Assembly (NCBI GenBank): GCA_963773155.1 | Contig: CAVZAB010000019.1 | Span: 62,001 to 126,000, forward strand | Reading direction: 5' to 3' | Length of the DNA stretch: 64,000 bases | Source of the DNA: CAVZAB01 sp963773155 | GTDB lineage: Bacteria; Pseudomonadota; Alphaproteobacteria; Rhizobiales; Beijerinckiaceae | Part shown: one piece after another, positions 17,700-26,245 of the stretch | Layout of the letters: each line of letters starts with the position of its first letter | Position numbering within the stretch: position 1 is the first letter of the stretch | Translations under genes and position numbers: made by a program | Notes under the pieces: generated by a model | Database searches by the model: none | Seen by the model: the letters and a program-made list of their open reading frames with translations, nothing else | What the model was told of the DNA's origin: nothing

Positions 17700-18656
17700 A
17701 TGAGCCGCAGGCAAGTCATCCGCGTGGGCGCTGCTACGGCTGTTGTCCTGGGCCTTCCAATGGCACTTTGGGCGGCTGAAACGCCGAGAGAATTCCGGAT
17801 TGGCTATCAGAAAAACGGCATTTTGCTGGTGGCCAAACAACAGGGCCTTATAGAGAAGCGCCTCGAGCCCTTGGGCATCAGCGTAAAATGGGTCGAATTC
17901 TCTTTCGGGCCGCCACTCCTTGAGGCACTGAACATTGGTTCGATCGATTATGGGACGACGGGCGATGCACCGCCGATATTCGCTCAGGCGGCAAAGGCCA
18001 ATCTCGTCTACGTCGCCGCGCTTCCCGCTGCGGGCTCCGGTGCCGCCATATTGGTTAAGGATGGCACCGCAATCCATTCCCTAGCCGATTTGAAAGGCAA
18101 GCGTGTGGGCTTCGCCAAGGCCTCGAGCGCGCACAACCTGACGATTGCGGCGCTTGATAAAGCTGGCTTGAGCTACGGCGATATCACGCCGGTCTACCTG
18201 CCGCCCGCCGATGCTGCCGCAGCCTTTGCGGGCGGCTCTATCGACGCCTGGACCATTTGGGATCCCTATTTTGCTATTGCCGAGGCGGACAAGACTACCC
18301 GCGTACTAGCACTTTCCACGGGCATAACCGCCCAAAATTCCTTCTTCCTTGCCAATCGTGGTTTTGTCGAAAAATATCCAGCTGTGATCGGGGCGGTGAA
18401 TGACGAACTGGCCAAGGCAACCAGTTGGGCCAAATCCAATAGAGAGACGGCTGCGCAACTCTTTTCGCAAGCAACGGGCGTTGATCTTGATGCACAGCGG
18501 CGCACCGTGGCGCGCACGGAGTTTGTCTTTTCCCCGGTCAGTGAAGCCGTTGTAAGCGAGCAGCAAGCCGTGGCGGATCGCTTCTACAAGCTGGGACTTA
18601 TTCCAAATCCAATTTCAGTTCACACCATTGTATGGACTTGGGTCCCCAATTCTTAA
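17700..18656 (+). CDS. ssuA: Aliphatic sulfonate-type ABC transporter substrate-binding protein
   Basis: A 318-residue periplasmic protein of the SsuA/TauA class. It begins with a signal peptide (MSRRQVIRVGAATAVVLGLP...WAAE). The mature part has FRIGYQKNGILLVAKQQGLI, then GSIDYGTTGDAPPIFAQAA, SLADLKGKRVGFAKASSAHN and GSIDAWTIWDPYFA, all standard SsuA blocks. The ATG at 17700 with GAGGGG upstream is preferred to the TTG at 17676. It opens a six-gene plus-strand operon with monooxygenase, permease, ATPase, flavin reductase and an Lrp regulator, so its ligand is probably an alkanesulfonate or related sulfur compound. Confidence 0.9.
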   Translation: MSRRQVIRVGAATAVVLGLPMALWAAETPREFRIGYQKNGILLVAKQQGLIEKRLEPLGISVKWVEFSFGPPLLEALNIGSIDYGTTGDAPPIFAQAAKANLVYVAALPAAGSGAAILVKDGTAIHSLADLKGKRVGFAKASSAHNLTIAALDKAGLSYGDITPVYLPPADAAAAFAGGSIDAWTIWDPYFAIAEADKTTRVLALSTGITAQNSFFLANRGFVEKYPAVIGAVNDELAKATSWAKSNRETAAQLFSQATGVDLDAQRRTVARTEFVFSPVSEAVVSEQQAVADRFYKLGLIPNPISVHTIVWTWVPNS

Positions 18657-18685
18657 GCGCTGACGCCGGCCCGCAGGAGTGGCAA

Positions 18686-19834
18686 ATGTCACCAACCGTT
18701 CCTTTTGATTTCTATTGGTTCACCCCTGTGGGCGGCGATGGTTCCTATCTTGGCACCGAAATCGGCCATCGGCCGGCAGAATTCCCTTACCTCAAGGAAA
18801 TTGCCCAGGCCGTAGACCGTCTTGGATTTTCCGGGGTGTTGATCCCAACGGGAAAGGGTTGCGATGACCCTTGGACGATCGCCGCTGCGCTCGCTCCTTT
18901 GACACGACAGCTCAGATTCCTCGTGGCTTTGCGACCGGGCGTCGCTTCGCCGACATTCGTAGCCCGCCAGACCGCTGCTCTTGATCGCATCAGCGAGGGG
19001 CGGGCGTTGGTCAACGTGGTTTCCGGCGGGAATCCCGCCGAACTTGCCGGCGACGGCATATTTCTCTCGCACGACGAGCGATACGTCCAGGCGGCGGAAT
19101 TTCTCAGCGTTTATCGCCGGCTCTTAGCCGGCGAAACAGTGGATTTCTCTGGCGCCTATGTCCGGGTCAAAGGAGCACAGTTAAATTTCCTTCCCGTTCA
19201 GCGCCCGCTACCGCCTCTATGGTTCGGCGGCTCCTCCGAACCGGCGCTTGAAGTCGCGGCAGAACATGTCGACACTTATCTGACTTGGGGCGAGCCCCTC
19301 GACCAAGTTGCGAATAAGCTCGAAGTGGTGCGCAAACGAGCACGATCACGCGGTCGAACAGTTAAGTTTGGCCTGCGTATTCACGTTATCGTGCGCGAGA
19401 CGGAGGCTGAAGCTTGGTTGGCTGCCGATAAGTTGATTAGCCATTTGTCTGACAATGCGGTTGCCGCTGCGCAGCAAAGATTGGCAATTGAATCGGATTC
19501 TGTGGGACAGGGGCGCATGTATGCGCTCCACGGCGGCCGACGCGACAGGCTTGAGATCGCCCCGAATTTATGGTCCGGGATTGGATTGGTCCGGGCTGGC
19601 GCTGGCACGGCCCTTGTGGGTGATCCGACGATTGTTGCCGATAGGCTGCGGGCGTATCAGGCGCTTGGCATCGACACGATTATCGCTTCCGGTTATCCGC
19701 ATTTGGAGGAAGCCTACAAAGTTGCCGAACTCCTTTTTCCCGCGCTTGGCCTGGGAGCAAAACGGCGAATTGCCCACCCTACCCAACCGGGCGAGTTCGG
19801 AACAGGTCCGCAGTTGGCCAGCGCCGCGTCTTGA
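18686..19834 (+). CDS. ssuD: FMNH2-dependent alkanesulfonate monooxygenase
   Basis: A 382-residue luciferase-like monooxygenase that releases sulfite from alkanesulfonates using FMNH2 and O2. Recognisable SsuD stretches are FDFYWFTPVGGDGSYLGTE at the N-terminus, LRFLVALRPGVASPTFVARQ near residue 85, NVVSGGNPAELAGDG near residue 112 and PPLWFGGSSEPALEVAAEHV. The ATG at 18686 has AGGAG 7 bases upstream; an upstream TTG frame overlaps ssuA and is unlikely. The reduced flavin would come from the reductase at 21485-22039. Confidence 0.92.
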   Translation: MSPTVPFDFYWFTPVGGDGSYLGTEIGHRPAEFPYLKEIAQAVDRLGFSGVLIPTGKGCDDPWTIAAALAPLTRQLRFLVALRPGVASPTFVARQTAALDRISEGRALVNVVSGGNPAELAGDGIFLSHDERYVQAAEFLSVYRRLLAGETVDFSGAYVRVKGAQLNFLPVQRPLPPLWFGGSSEPALEVAAEHVDTYLTWGEPLDQVANKLEVVRKRARSRGRTVKFGLRIHVIVRETEAEAWLAADKLISHLSDNAVAAAQQRLAIESDSVGQGRMYALHGGRRDRLEIAPNLWSGIGLVRAGAGTALVGDPTIVADRLRAYQALGIDTIIASGYPHLEEAYKVAELLFPALGLGAKRRIAHPTQPGEFGTGPQLASAAS

Positions 19835-19837
19835 AAC

Positions 19838-20689
19838 GTGCCGAATCGTCTCATGATGCACGCTAACCGCGCCATGGCTCCATCATCTTACCGGTCACTA
19901 TGGGCAGGGGGTTGGTCCGCCATAATTGGTTCGGGTGCGGTAACTTGGCTCGTGCCTTTGCTTATTATGACGGTCTGGCAAATCAGCGCTATGCTCAATT
20001 TTCTGCCGGTCACTATACTACCAAGCCCAAGCTCCGTAATGGCCGCAGCCTGGCAAATGATCCTTAGCGGCGAATTGGCGAGGAACATTGCCATCAGTTC
20101 CTGGCGGGCGCTGACGGGATTCCTGATTGGCGGGAGCATAGGATTTGCTCTGGGCTTTGCCAACGGCCTCTCAAAGCTCAGCGAGCGGACCATCGACTCG
20201 ACTCTGCAAATGATCCGAAACATCCCGCATCTCGCTCTGATACCACTGGTGATTCTGTGGTTCGGTATTGATGAGACTGCTAAAATCTTTCTCGTCGCGC
20301 TTGGTGTTTTCTTCCCCATCTACATCAATACGCTGCACGGTATTCGCTCCATTGATAACGCGCTCATTGAAATGGGTCGTAGCTATGGCATGACGTCTTG
20401 GGGCCTGTTCAGTCGGATTATTCTCCCCGGCGCCCTGCCGTCGGTTTTTGTTGGTCTACGTTATGGCCTGGGCATCATGTGGTTGACCTTGATCGTGGCT
20501 GAGACTATCGCAGCTCAATCCGGTATCGGATACATGGCAATGAATGCGCGTGAATTCATGCGACTGGATGTCGTGGTACTTGCCATCATTATCTACGCCC
20601 TTCTCGGCAAACTTGCCAATTTCACGGCCCGACTGCTCGAAAGAGTGTGTTTGCCATGGCACCCGGCCTTTCAAAGGCGCGGGCAATGA
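19838..20689 (+). CDS. ssuC: Aliphatic sulfonate-type ABC transporter permease
   Basis: A 283-residue permease with about six membrane helices and the EAA-type loop EMGRSYGMTSWGLFSRIILPGALP near residue 178, which docks to the ATPase. The N-terminal PSPSSVMAAAW and the LIPLVILWFGI block are typical of SsuC/TauC proteins. The GTG at 19838 directly follows the ssuD stop; an ATG at 19853 is an alternative. The stop overlaps the ssuB start (ATGA), so permease and ATPase are coupled. Confidence 0.9.
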   Translation: MPNRLMMHANRAMAPSSYRSLWAGGWSAIIGSGAVTWLVPLLIMTVWQISAMLNFLPVTILPSPSSVMAAAWQMILSGELARNIAISSWRALTGFLIGGSIGFALGFANGLSKLSERTIDSTLQMIRNIPHLALIPLVILWFGIDETAKIFLVALGVFFPIYINTLHGIRSIDNALIEMGRSYGMTSWGLFSRIILPGALPSVFVGLRYGLGIMWLTLIVAETIAAQSGIGYMAMNAREFMRLDVVVLAIIIYALLGKLANFTARLLERVCLPWHPAFQRRGQ

Positions 20690-21495
20690 CTAGGCAAGTC
20701 ACCGCACCGCTCTACACCAATTTCGATGTCCTGTTTCTCGAGCCGCCATCGATCGACGCTAGCCTCACCGCTCGAAACCTGGTCAAGACATTCGGGTCGC
20801 TTGAAGTTTTACGCGAATTCGACCTTCACATTCCCGCAGGACAGTTTCTCGCAATTGTTGGTCGTAGCGGTTGTGGCAAGAGCACGTTGCTGCGGCTCCT
20901 GTGCGGCCTGGATCGACCGACCGCGGGCTGGATCCAAATGGGTGATGACAGTAAACCGCTTCAGTCTGCCCGCGTAATGTTCCAGGAGCCTCGCCTATTG
21001 CCCTGGGCTCGCGTACTCGACAACGTCGAAATCGGTTTAGGCGCAGAATCGATCAACGGACGCGAACGTGCCTTGGAGACGCTGGCCGCCGTTGGCCTTG
21101 AAACTCGAGCGCAAGATTGGCCGTCCATTCTATCCGGTGGCGAGAAACAACGAGTTGCACTAGCGAGGGCCCTTGTCAGCAAACCGAGATTTCTCGCATT
21201 CGACGAGCCGCTCGGCGCGTTGGACGCCTTGACTCGCATTGAAATGCAGAGATTGCTGGAGCGCGTATGGCAGCGTCAGAAATTTACAGCGGTGCTGGTC
21301 ACGCATGACGTCGCCGAGGCACTCACCCTGGCTGACAAAATCATCATGATTGAAAATGGTGCAATTTGCCTCGACTTGGTGGTTTCGCTTGCGCGTCCAC
21401 GCCGTCGCGGCAACGTCGATATTGCTCTTTTGGAAGAGCAGATATTGCGTCGCTTGCTGCGTGAGGGCGATTGTGCACCCGATTATGCGATTTAG
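20686..21495 (+). CDS. ssuB: Aliphatic sulfonate-type ABC transporter ATP-binding protein
   Basis: A 269-residue ABC ATPase. Walker A is GRSGCGKST, the Q-loop is VMFQEPRLLPW, the signature LSGGEKQRVALARAL is complete, and Walker B reads FLAFDEPLGALD, followed by the switch His in VTHDVAEA. The SsuB/TauB hallmark MFQEPRLLPW is present. I choose the ATG at 20686 that overlaps the permease stop; an in-frame ATG at 20656 and GTG at 20647 would add 10-13 residues lying inside the permease gene. The flavin reductase gene starts 11 bases before its end. Confidence 0.92.
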   Translation: MTRQVTAPLYTNFDVLFLEPPSIDASLTARNLVKTFGSLEVLREFDLHIPAGQFLAIVGRSGCGKSTLLRLLCGLDRPTAGWIQMGDDSKPLQSARVMFQEPRLLPWARVLDNVEIGLGAESINGRERALETLAAVGLETRAQDWPSILSGGEKQRVALARALVSKPRFLAFDEPLGALDALTRIEMQRLLERVWQRQKFTAVLVTHDVAEALTLADKIIMIENGAICLDLVVSLARPRRRGNVDIALLEEQILRRLLREGDCAPDYAI

Positions 21496-22039
21496 GCCGG
21501 ACGAAAGCGTGGTTCGAAGCTCGACCGCTTTGGAAATCGCACGGGGCGGGCAGGCTTCGGCTTTTCGCGAGGCGATGCGCAATCTTGCAAGCGGTGTCAG
21601 CGTAATCACCGTGGGTGAGGGCGAAGATCGAACTGGATTTACCGCAACATCGATGACATCGCTTTCAACTGATCCCGCAAGTCTCCTATTTTGTCTTAAC
21701 CGGCAATCTTCAACCTGGCCTATCTTGGCAAAGCGAAGATGCTTCGGTGCCAACATCTTGTCTGCCCATCATAGGATGATCGCTGAGGGTTTTGCCGGCC
21801 GAACCGGACTTAATGGCGCTGAGCGCTATACGGGTGCCGCCTGGATGACACTGGCAACCGGCGCGCCACTGCTTGAAGATGCGCTTGCGGCCTTCGACTG
21901 TGAGGTAGAAGAACAGCTAGAACGCCATTCGCATCTTATCATTATTGGCAGGGTGGTCGCTGTTCATGCACCGCGCAGCGACAGGGCACTGCTCTATTGG
22001 CGGGGTCACTATGCCGACGTCATGCCGCAAACCGATTAG
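21485..22039 (+). CDS. Flavin reductase family protein (partner of the sulfonate monooxygenase)
   Basis: A 184-residue FMN-binding split-barrel protein of the DIM6/NTAB type, which reduces free flavin with NAD(P)H. The core reads FREAMRNLASGVSVITVGEG, then GFTATSMTSLSTDPASLLFC (the flavin-binding TATSxTSLS loop) and FGANILSAHHRMIAEGFAG. The ATG at 21485 overlaps the ATPase gene by 11 bases. Its place in the ssu-type operon points to delivering FMNH2 to the SsuD-like enzyme. This family is unrelated in sequence to the classical SsuE of E. coli, so I give no gene symbol. Confidence 0.88.
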   Translation: MRFRPDESVVRSSTALEIARGGQASAFREAMRNLASGVSVITVGEGEDRTGFTATSMTSLSTDPASLLFCLNRQSSTWPILAKRRCFGANILSAHHRMIAEGFAGRTGLNGAERYTGAAWMTLATGAPLLEDALAAFDCEVEEQLERHSHLIIIGRVVAVHAPRSDRALLYWRGHYADVMPQTD

Positions 22040-22065
22040 CCCGCGGCACTAGCAAAGGATAGCAA

Positions 22066-22560
22066 ATGGATGATATTGATCGAAAGATCCTAAGAATCGT
22101 CCAGGAAAATGCGGGCCTTTCGATTGCCGAAATTGCCGAGCAGGTCGGATTGTCGCAAACACCCTGCTGGAAACGGATCCAGCGATTGGAAATCTCGGGG
22201 GTTATTCTCAAAAGAGTCGCCTTGCTGGCACCAGAGAAGCTTGGCCTTGGTCTGACAGTGTTTGTCAGTGTCGAGAGCAGCGATCATTCTTCCGCTTGGC
22301 TCCGACACTTTGCGACAGCTGTGTCCGCCATGCGCGAAGTCATGGAATTTTATCGAATGGCCGGTGACGTCGACTACATGCTGCGTGTCGTGGTACCGGA
22401 CATGCAAGCCTATGATCGCTTTTACAAGAAGCTCATAGAAGTCGTGCCGCTGAAGAACGTGACGTCACGCTTCGCAATGGAGCGGATAAAAGCTACGACA
22501 TCATTGCCGGTCGACGATCCGAGGCCTGAGGCCAATTCGGAGGGCGGCGAAGAAATCTAG
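22066..22560 (+). CDS. Lrp/AsnC-family transcriptional regulator
   Basis: A 164-residue feast/famine regulator. The N-terminal HTH is DDIDRKILRIVQENAGLSIA followed by VGLSQTPCWKRIQRLE (recognition helix), and the C-terminal RAM domain carries AGDVDYMLRVVVPDMQAYDRF. Normal family length with a short Glu-rich tail. It is the last gene of the sulfonate operon, 26 bases after the flavin reductase. It likely controls the operon, and a plausible target is the GTTC-N8-GAAC element found at both ends of the cluster, though that link is inference. Confidence 0.92.
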   Translation: MDDIDRKILRIVQENAGLSIAEIAEQVGLSQTPCWKRIQRLEISGVILKRVALLAPEKLGLGLTVFVSVESSDHSSAWLRHFATAVSAMREVMEFYRMAGDVDYMLRVVVPDMQAYDRFYKKLIEVVPLKNVTSRFAMERIKATTSLPVDDPRPEANSEGGEEI

Positions 22561-22622
22561 CGGGTTTGAGAAGAAAGTTCCGAAATATGCAGGCCCGACA
22601 GAGGTATTTACTAAAGGTTTGT

Positions 22623-22656
22623 CGTTCTGTTAAAAGAACATTCTGGTTGACATAAC
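22623..22656 (+). promoter_or_regulatory. Shared operator/promoter element, copy 2 (downstream of sulfonate operon)
   Basis: GTTC-N8-GAAC at 22624-22639 followed by ACATT and TTGACA (22647-22652), a perfect -35 hexamer. It matches the copy at 17583-17617 in 26 of 31 positions. The best -10 candidates are CAAAAT/AAAATA around 22669-22675. It lies 65 bases after the Lrp gene and points towards the small frame at 22794. Confidence 0.65.
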
Positions 22657-22793
22657 GAACCTCCACGACAAAATAAACCCGTTCAGTTGCGGCCTTGCCG
22701 CTGAACCGCGGGATTTGATGGAGCAGCTTGCACCGTGACTAGAAAGCTAAAGCGCCACGAGAGTTCGTGGGCTCCTTCTGACGGAGAATGCTC

Positions 22794-22898
22794 ATGAGTT
22801 TTCGTTTCCTTGGTACTATCGTCTCCTCCCAAAACTTCGGGTGTTCCGGCCTCTCCTGTCGTCGCTCAATGACGGCACCAATTGCGCTACGCCTGTAG
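22794..22898 (+). other. Possible 34-residue peptide or truncated luciferase-like gene start
   Basis: An ATG with GGAGA 6 bases upstream opens 34 codons starting MSFRFLGTIVSSQ and containing two Cys (GCSGLSC). The start resembles the N-terminus of some luciferase-like monooxygenases, which often begin with a similar FRFLG strand, so this may be what is left of a second monooxygenase gene after a deletion. Alternatively it is a short leader peptide. It is the first frame after promoter-element copy 2. Confidence 0.3.
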
Positions 22899-22959
22899 GC
22901 GCAGCTCATTTACCACCTTCTCACGAGGGACGCCGGCATTGGTCGGCGATGGGAAAGTC

Positions 22960-23256
22960 ATGTTTGACGCATATGTAATAGAGATACAGGACGAGGCTGC
23001 CGGGATCGTCGCGCGCAGCGGAGGCGGAACCTTCGTATTTTACGCTTCTAGCCATCGTTACAACGCACTTGAAGGACGCGCGTTCAACAAGGTGGCGGAT
23101 GCGCAAAGGGCCGCCGCCGAGATATGGCGAAGAAAACGCGCGGAAGTCGAGCCACTTCTGCCGATTGAGAAAACACTGATTGGATGGAGCCTAGGAGTTG
23201 GATTGGTGTCTCTCGCGGCTCTCTTAATCTTGAACTGGCTTTTTCCGCTCTTTTAA
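22960..23256 (+). CDS. Small hypothetical membrane-anchored protein
   Basis: 98 residues from the ATG at 22960. The N-terminal 60 residues are soluble (FVFYASSHRYNALEGRAF and an Ala/Arg-rich helix with ADAQRAAAEIWRRKRA), and the C-terminus is one membrane helix (LIGWSLGVGLVSLAALLILN) ending in LFPLF. This resembles small alphaproteobacterial tail-anchored proteins of unknown role. A longer frame to 22882 lacks a good start. No operon partner is evident. Confidence 0.6.
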   Translation: MFDAYVIEIQDEAAGIVARSGGGTFVFYASSHRYNALEGRAFNKVADAQRAAAEIWRRKRAEVEPLLPIEKTLIGWSLGVGLVSLAALLILNWLFPLF

Positions 23257-23558
23257 CGCCCAATCGGGTTGACCAAAGTGCTGTCGCACTCGACCGATTT
23301 CGGTCCGTAACGAAACGCACGGCGCCGGGACAGATGCGAGTATGCCGACTCGCAGCCGCCTTGGTGCAAAGGCGATTATTTGCCCGAATATTGAAGCAAG
23401 GTTCTTGGGTGCAATTGGGGTGCTCACGGCGGTTGCGCGTGAAGACGGAAAGGCTTTCAGATTCCGACCCTCATGAGACCGCCCATTGTCCCCATAAAAA
23501 GGCCCGGATCGCGTGGTTGGCGTTAAGCGTCGCAGAGAAATGACGGGTTGATGAGTTC
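23257..23558. other. No recognisable gene
   Basis: About 300 bases. Frames at 23184-23543 (plus) and 23224-23565 (minus) overlap each other and the neighbours and have no motif. Confidence 0.4.
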
Positions 23559-24389
23559 GTGACAAATCTCAGTAAGGCTGCAGCTTTAGTATATTTGATG
23601 CTCATGGAGTTTGCCGTTCAGGCCGGTGCCGGGCCTTTGGAGGATGCTGCGGTAGCGTCTCATAGAGGAGATTATTCGACTGCGCTTAGCCTTTACCGCC
23701 CACTAGCCGAACGGGGCGACCCACTCGCTCAGTCCGGGTTAGGCGTACTGTATGCGAACGGCCAAGGTGTCGAAAAAGATATGGTCGAGGCGATGAAGTG
23801 GTTTCGAAAGTCTGCCGATCAGGGTTCTGCAAAGGGCCAAGCAGGTCTCGGACTTGGGCACGAGAGCGGCCAAGGAGTTGTGCAGGATTATGCAGAAGCC
23901 GCGAAATGGTATCGCAAAGCCGCCGAACAAGGCTTTGCGCCCGCTCAGTTCTCGCTCGGAAAGCTGTTCGCCACCGGCCAAGGAACGACCCTCGACTATT
24001 CAGAGGCGGTAAAATGGTATCGCAAGGCTGCTGAACAAGACAACGCCAACGGTCAGTTTAGCCTCGGCGTTATGTACGACAACGGCCACGGGGTGACGCA
24101 GGACTATGTCGAGGCAGCCAAGTGGTATCGAAAAGCCGCTGACCAAGGCGACGCCAACGGCCAGTACAGCCTTGGAGCAATGTATTTGAGTGGCCAGGGC
24201 GTAGCGCAGGACTACGTGCAAGCATACATGTGGATTAGCTTGGCCGGCGGGGGGTTTACAAAGTCTGAACTTGAAAACCGCGGCCGCGTTATTTCTGATC
24301 TCGGCCTTCTGACGAGAAAAATGACGACAACGCAGCTCGACGCGGCACAAAGTCTCGTCCGTAGATGGAAGCCGAAGCAAAAGAATTGA
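23559..24389 (+). CDS. Sel1-repeat (TPR-like) protein
   Basis: A 276-residue protein with a GTG start, a hydrophobic N-terminal segment (AALVYLMLMEFAVQAGAG) that looks like a signal peptide, and five to six Sel1 repeats of 36 residues. Each repeat carries the AxxxYxxGxGVxxDYxEAxKWYRKAAEQG pattern, from about residue 53 (LGVLYANGQGVEKDM) to about residue 230. The repeats are also visible as 108-base periodicity in the DNA. Sel1 proteins act as scaffolds in envelope or signalling processes. It stands alone. A WISLAGGGF motif after the last repeat matches the usual C-terminal cap of secreted Sel1 proteins. Confidence 0.88.
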   Translation: MTNLSKAAALVYLMLMEFAVQAGAGPLEDAAVASHRGDYSTALSLYRPLAERGDPLAQSGLGVLYANGQGVEKDMVEAMKWFRKSADQGSAKGQAGLGLGHESGQGVVQDYAEAAKWYRKAAEQGFAPAQFSLGKLFATGQGTTLDYSEAVKWYRKAAEQDNANGQFSLGVMYDNGHGVTQDYVEAAKWYRKAADQGDANGQYSLGAMYLSGQGVAQDYVQAYMWISLAGGGFTKSELENRGRVISDLGLLTRKMTTTQLDAAQSLVRRWKPKQKN

Positions 24390-24705
24390 AGGCGTGCTTC
24401 ACTGGCTGGCTCGCCTGGAAGCATGATCCCCCAGCCTTGCGGCTCCAGGTGGCGATCAAGCCCGCTCCGAGCGAGCAACCAGCACCCCAACCAGCAGCCT
24501 CAATGCAGTTGACGAGACAGACATTTGCGCCGATTCTCTAGAGATAACCGATTCGGTTCATGAGGACGCTTAGCTACGGATTGTTGTCCAGTAAGTTCTG
24601 CACGGGGTCAGAACCCGCGGAGTAATCGCTCACTATACCGCTGGTGCGCCATCATGATTGAGAAGAGTACCAAGATGTCGCAAGCGCATTTCTTGGAGAC
24701 TTTTT
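24390..24705. other. Gap; only a ribosome site for the next small gene
   Basis: 316 bases without a credible frame. TTGGAG at 24692-24697 serves the small gene at 24706. Confidence 0.4.
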
Positions 24706-24900
24706 ATGTTCGACATTTCGCAATACGCCCTATCGGACGAAGTCGCGGAGCAATTGGCGGACGAAGTCCGTGACTTGATAGCATCCCAGTCCCGCGCCTT
24801 GGACGAGGCCCAAAAATTGCGGGACCAATTGGCCCAAGAAACAGCCAAGAGCATGGCTTATCAGTTTGCATTACGCGTATACGGATGGACCGGCGAATGA
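24706..24900 (+). CDS. Small hypothetical helical protein
   Basis: 64 residues from an ATG with TTGGAG about 8 bases upstream. It is acidic and strongly helical (DEVAEQLADEVRDLIASQSR, then ALDEAQKLRDQLAQETAKS), with heptad spacing that suggests a short coiled coil. No family recognised. An in-frame ATG at 24658 would add a basic stretch and is less likely. Confidence 0.5.
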   Translation: MFDISQYALSDEVAEQLADEVRDLIASQSRALDEAQKLRDQLAQETAKSMAYQFALRVYGWTGE

Positions 24901-25040
24901 CATACATTAATATCAGCGGCTAAATGGTCGCCGCCGTTCGGCCTGAAACTGACCCTCGAGGTTAAAACTCCGAGGGCCATGGTTGAGCCACAAATGACCA
25001 CATGCGCGTAGTATTTGCTACAGCTGGTCAATCGCGGATA

Positions 25041-25337
25041 CTAACCAATACCAAGGAACCCCTTGGCTTTGGCGACTTCGGCATCCCATTTTTTTAGCTG
25101 TTCTGGCGTAAAAAACTTCACAAGATGTTCACGAGCCGTAGCGCGTACCGAATGGAGCTTCTCGACTACATCTGCTTTCGTAAGGTCAGGATGCGCTTTA
25201 CGAATTTCATCCAACTTTTCTCGCGCGCCCTCGAGGGCAGTATGCAACTTATCCTTTTGTGCATCGGATAGTTGCAAGTCAGTCGCAAATTTTTTCAATT
25301 CAACCGCGACAGCCTGCTTGGCTTCAGGACTCAACAT
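25041..25337 (-). CDS. Small helical protein, Spy/CpxP (LTxxQ)-like
   Basis: 98 residues from the ATG at 25337, which has GGAGA 6 bases upstream; longer frames lack a good site. It is a highly charged helical protein with two LTxxQ-like repeats: LQLSDAQKDKLHTALEGARE near residue 20 and VKFFTPEQLKKWDAEVAKAK near the C-terminus. This recalls Spy/CpxP-type chaperones, but there is no signal peptide, so it would stay in the cytoplasm. Function unknown. Confidence 0.6.
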   Translation of the reverse strand: MLSPEAKQAVAVELKKFATDLQLSDAQKDKLHTALEGAREKLDEIRKAHPDLTKADVVEKLHSVRATAREHLVKFFTPEQLKKWDAEVAKAKGFLGIG

Positions 25338-25623
25338 GGCAATCTCCTTCATAAAATGACAGTCTACCGGTTTCAATAAAAGCCGGAACCGGAAGCTATC
25401 TATTTCCCTCACACCCGAGATTGTCAAATCAACAAATAATTTACCTTTACCTGAGTGAGCGCTCCGAGCTTCTCAGAAGGTGTGGTTGTTTTTTTATGCA
25501 GCTACGAACAAAAACTCGTCGCAAAGGTTGACAGAAAACGTGCGTCTTTTCGACACATACGGGATGGAGAATGTCGCGCGTTGCAAATCCGTGTTCGCGG
25601 ATCGTCGAAAATACCCGCGCCAG

Positions 25624-25881
25624 TTATGACATCCTGTCAAATATGCGGGCCATTTCACTCACGCGGGCCAATTGCGCCTCTCCTGCAGGTTCCGAGAGCT
25701 TTATCTGTCGCTCAAGAACAACGCGCTCGTGCTTTTCCCGCTCGTTCCTAATGCGATATTGCAAGTCTTCGCCTAGCGGCGGCAGTTGTGCCCTAACAGT
25801 ATAAACCACGGCAGGATCAAGGGATACGCCTACTCTTGCGTCAAGCCGGACGAATTGTCCGATCGAGAAGATGTGTTTCAT
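25624..25881 (-). CDS. Conserved small hypothetical protein
   Basis: 85 residues from the ATG at 25881 with AGGA upstream. The N-terminus (FSIGQFVRLDARVG) and the pattern LPPLGEDLQYRIRNEREKHE followed by RVVLERQIK match a family of small alphaproteobacterial hypothetical proteins of the form VGQxV...YxV...QYRIKSxxExHERVVxE, probably a small beta-barrel fold. No function is known to me. It stands between two other small minus-strand orphan genes. Confidence 0.65.
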   Translation of the reverse strand: MKHIFSIGQFVRLDARVGVSLDPAVVYTVRAQLPPLGEDLQYRIRNEREKHERVVLERQIKLSEPAGEAQLARVSEMARIFDRMS

Positions 25882-26245
25882 CTTGTCCTGCAAACTAGTG
25901 TGAAAGACCCAGCGTTAAACCGCGATTCCCAAGCAGAAATAGCAATGCCAGCGCACTCCTCCGCTCTCTTGGCGTTCGATCTGCGCCCGACCTTGGGCCG
26001 GAATATAGCTTCGCCTCGATTAATCGTCACTGCAACCTTAGGAAGCATTTTGGATATGGGGGTTCCTTGGTGGCAGAACAAGGGCGTTCATTGGCTTATT
26101 GAACGCGGATTGCCGATGTTCTGACGCCTAACCCGATCGCGTGGCAAATTGCAAAGTCGCTGCGTCAGCCTATCCAAAACGACCAACTGACTCCGGCCCT
26201 AACCCCTTGCGACCCAATCTACCGGTGCAATTGCTGCAGCGACAC
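25882..26245. other. No recognisable gene
   Basis: A plus frame (25786-26124) and a minus frame (25878-26081) overlap here without motifs or ribosome sites. The minus frame has a basic, protein-like middle but I cannot support it. Confidence 0.4.

Noticed and set aside
25786..26124. 112-codon plus frame
   Set aside because: Antisense to the better-supported small minus gene at 25624-25881 and without motif or start site.
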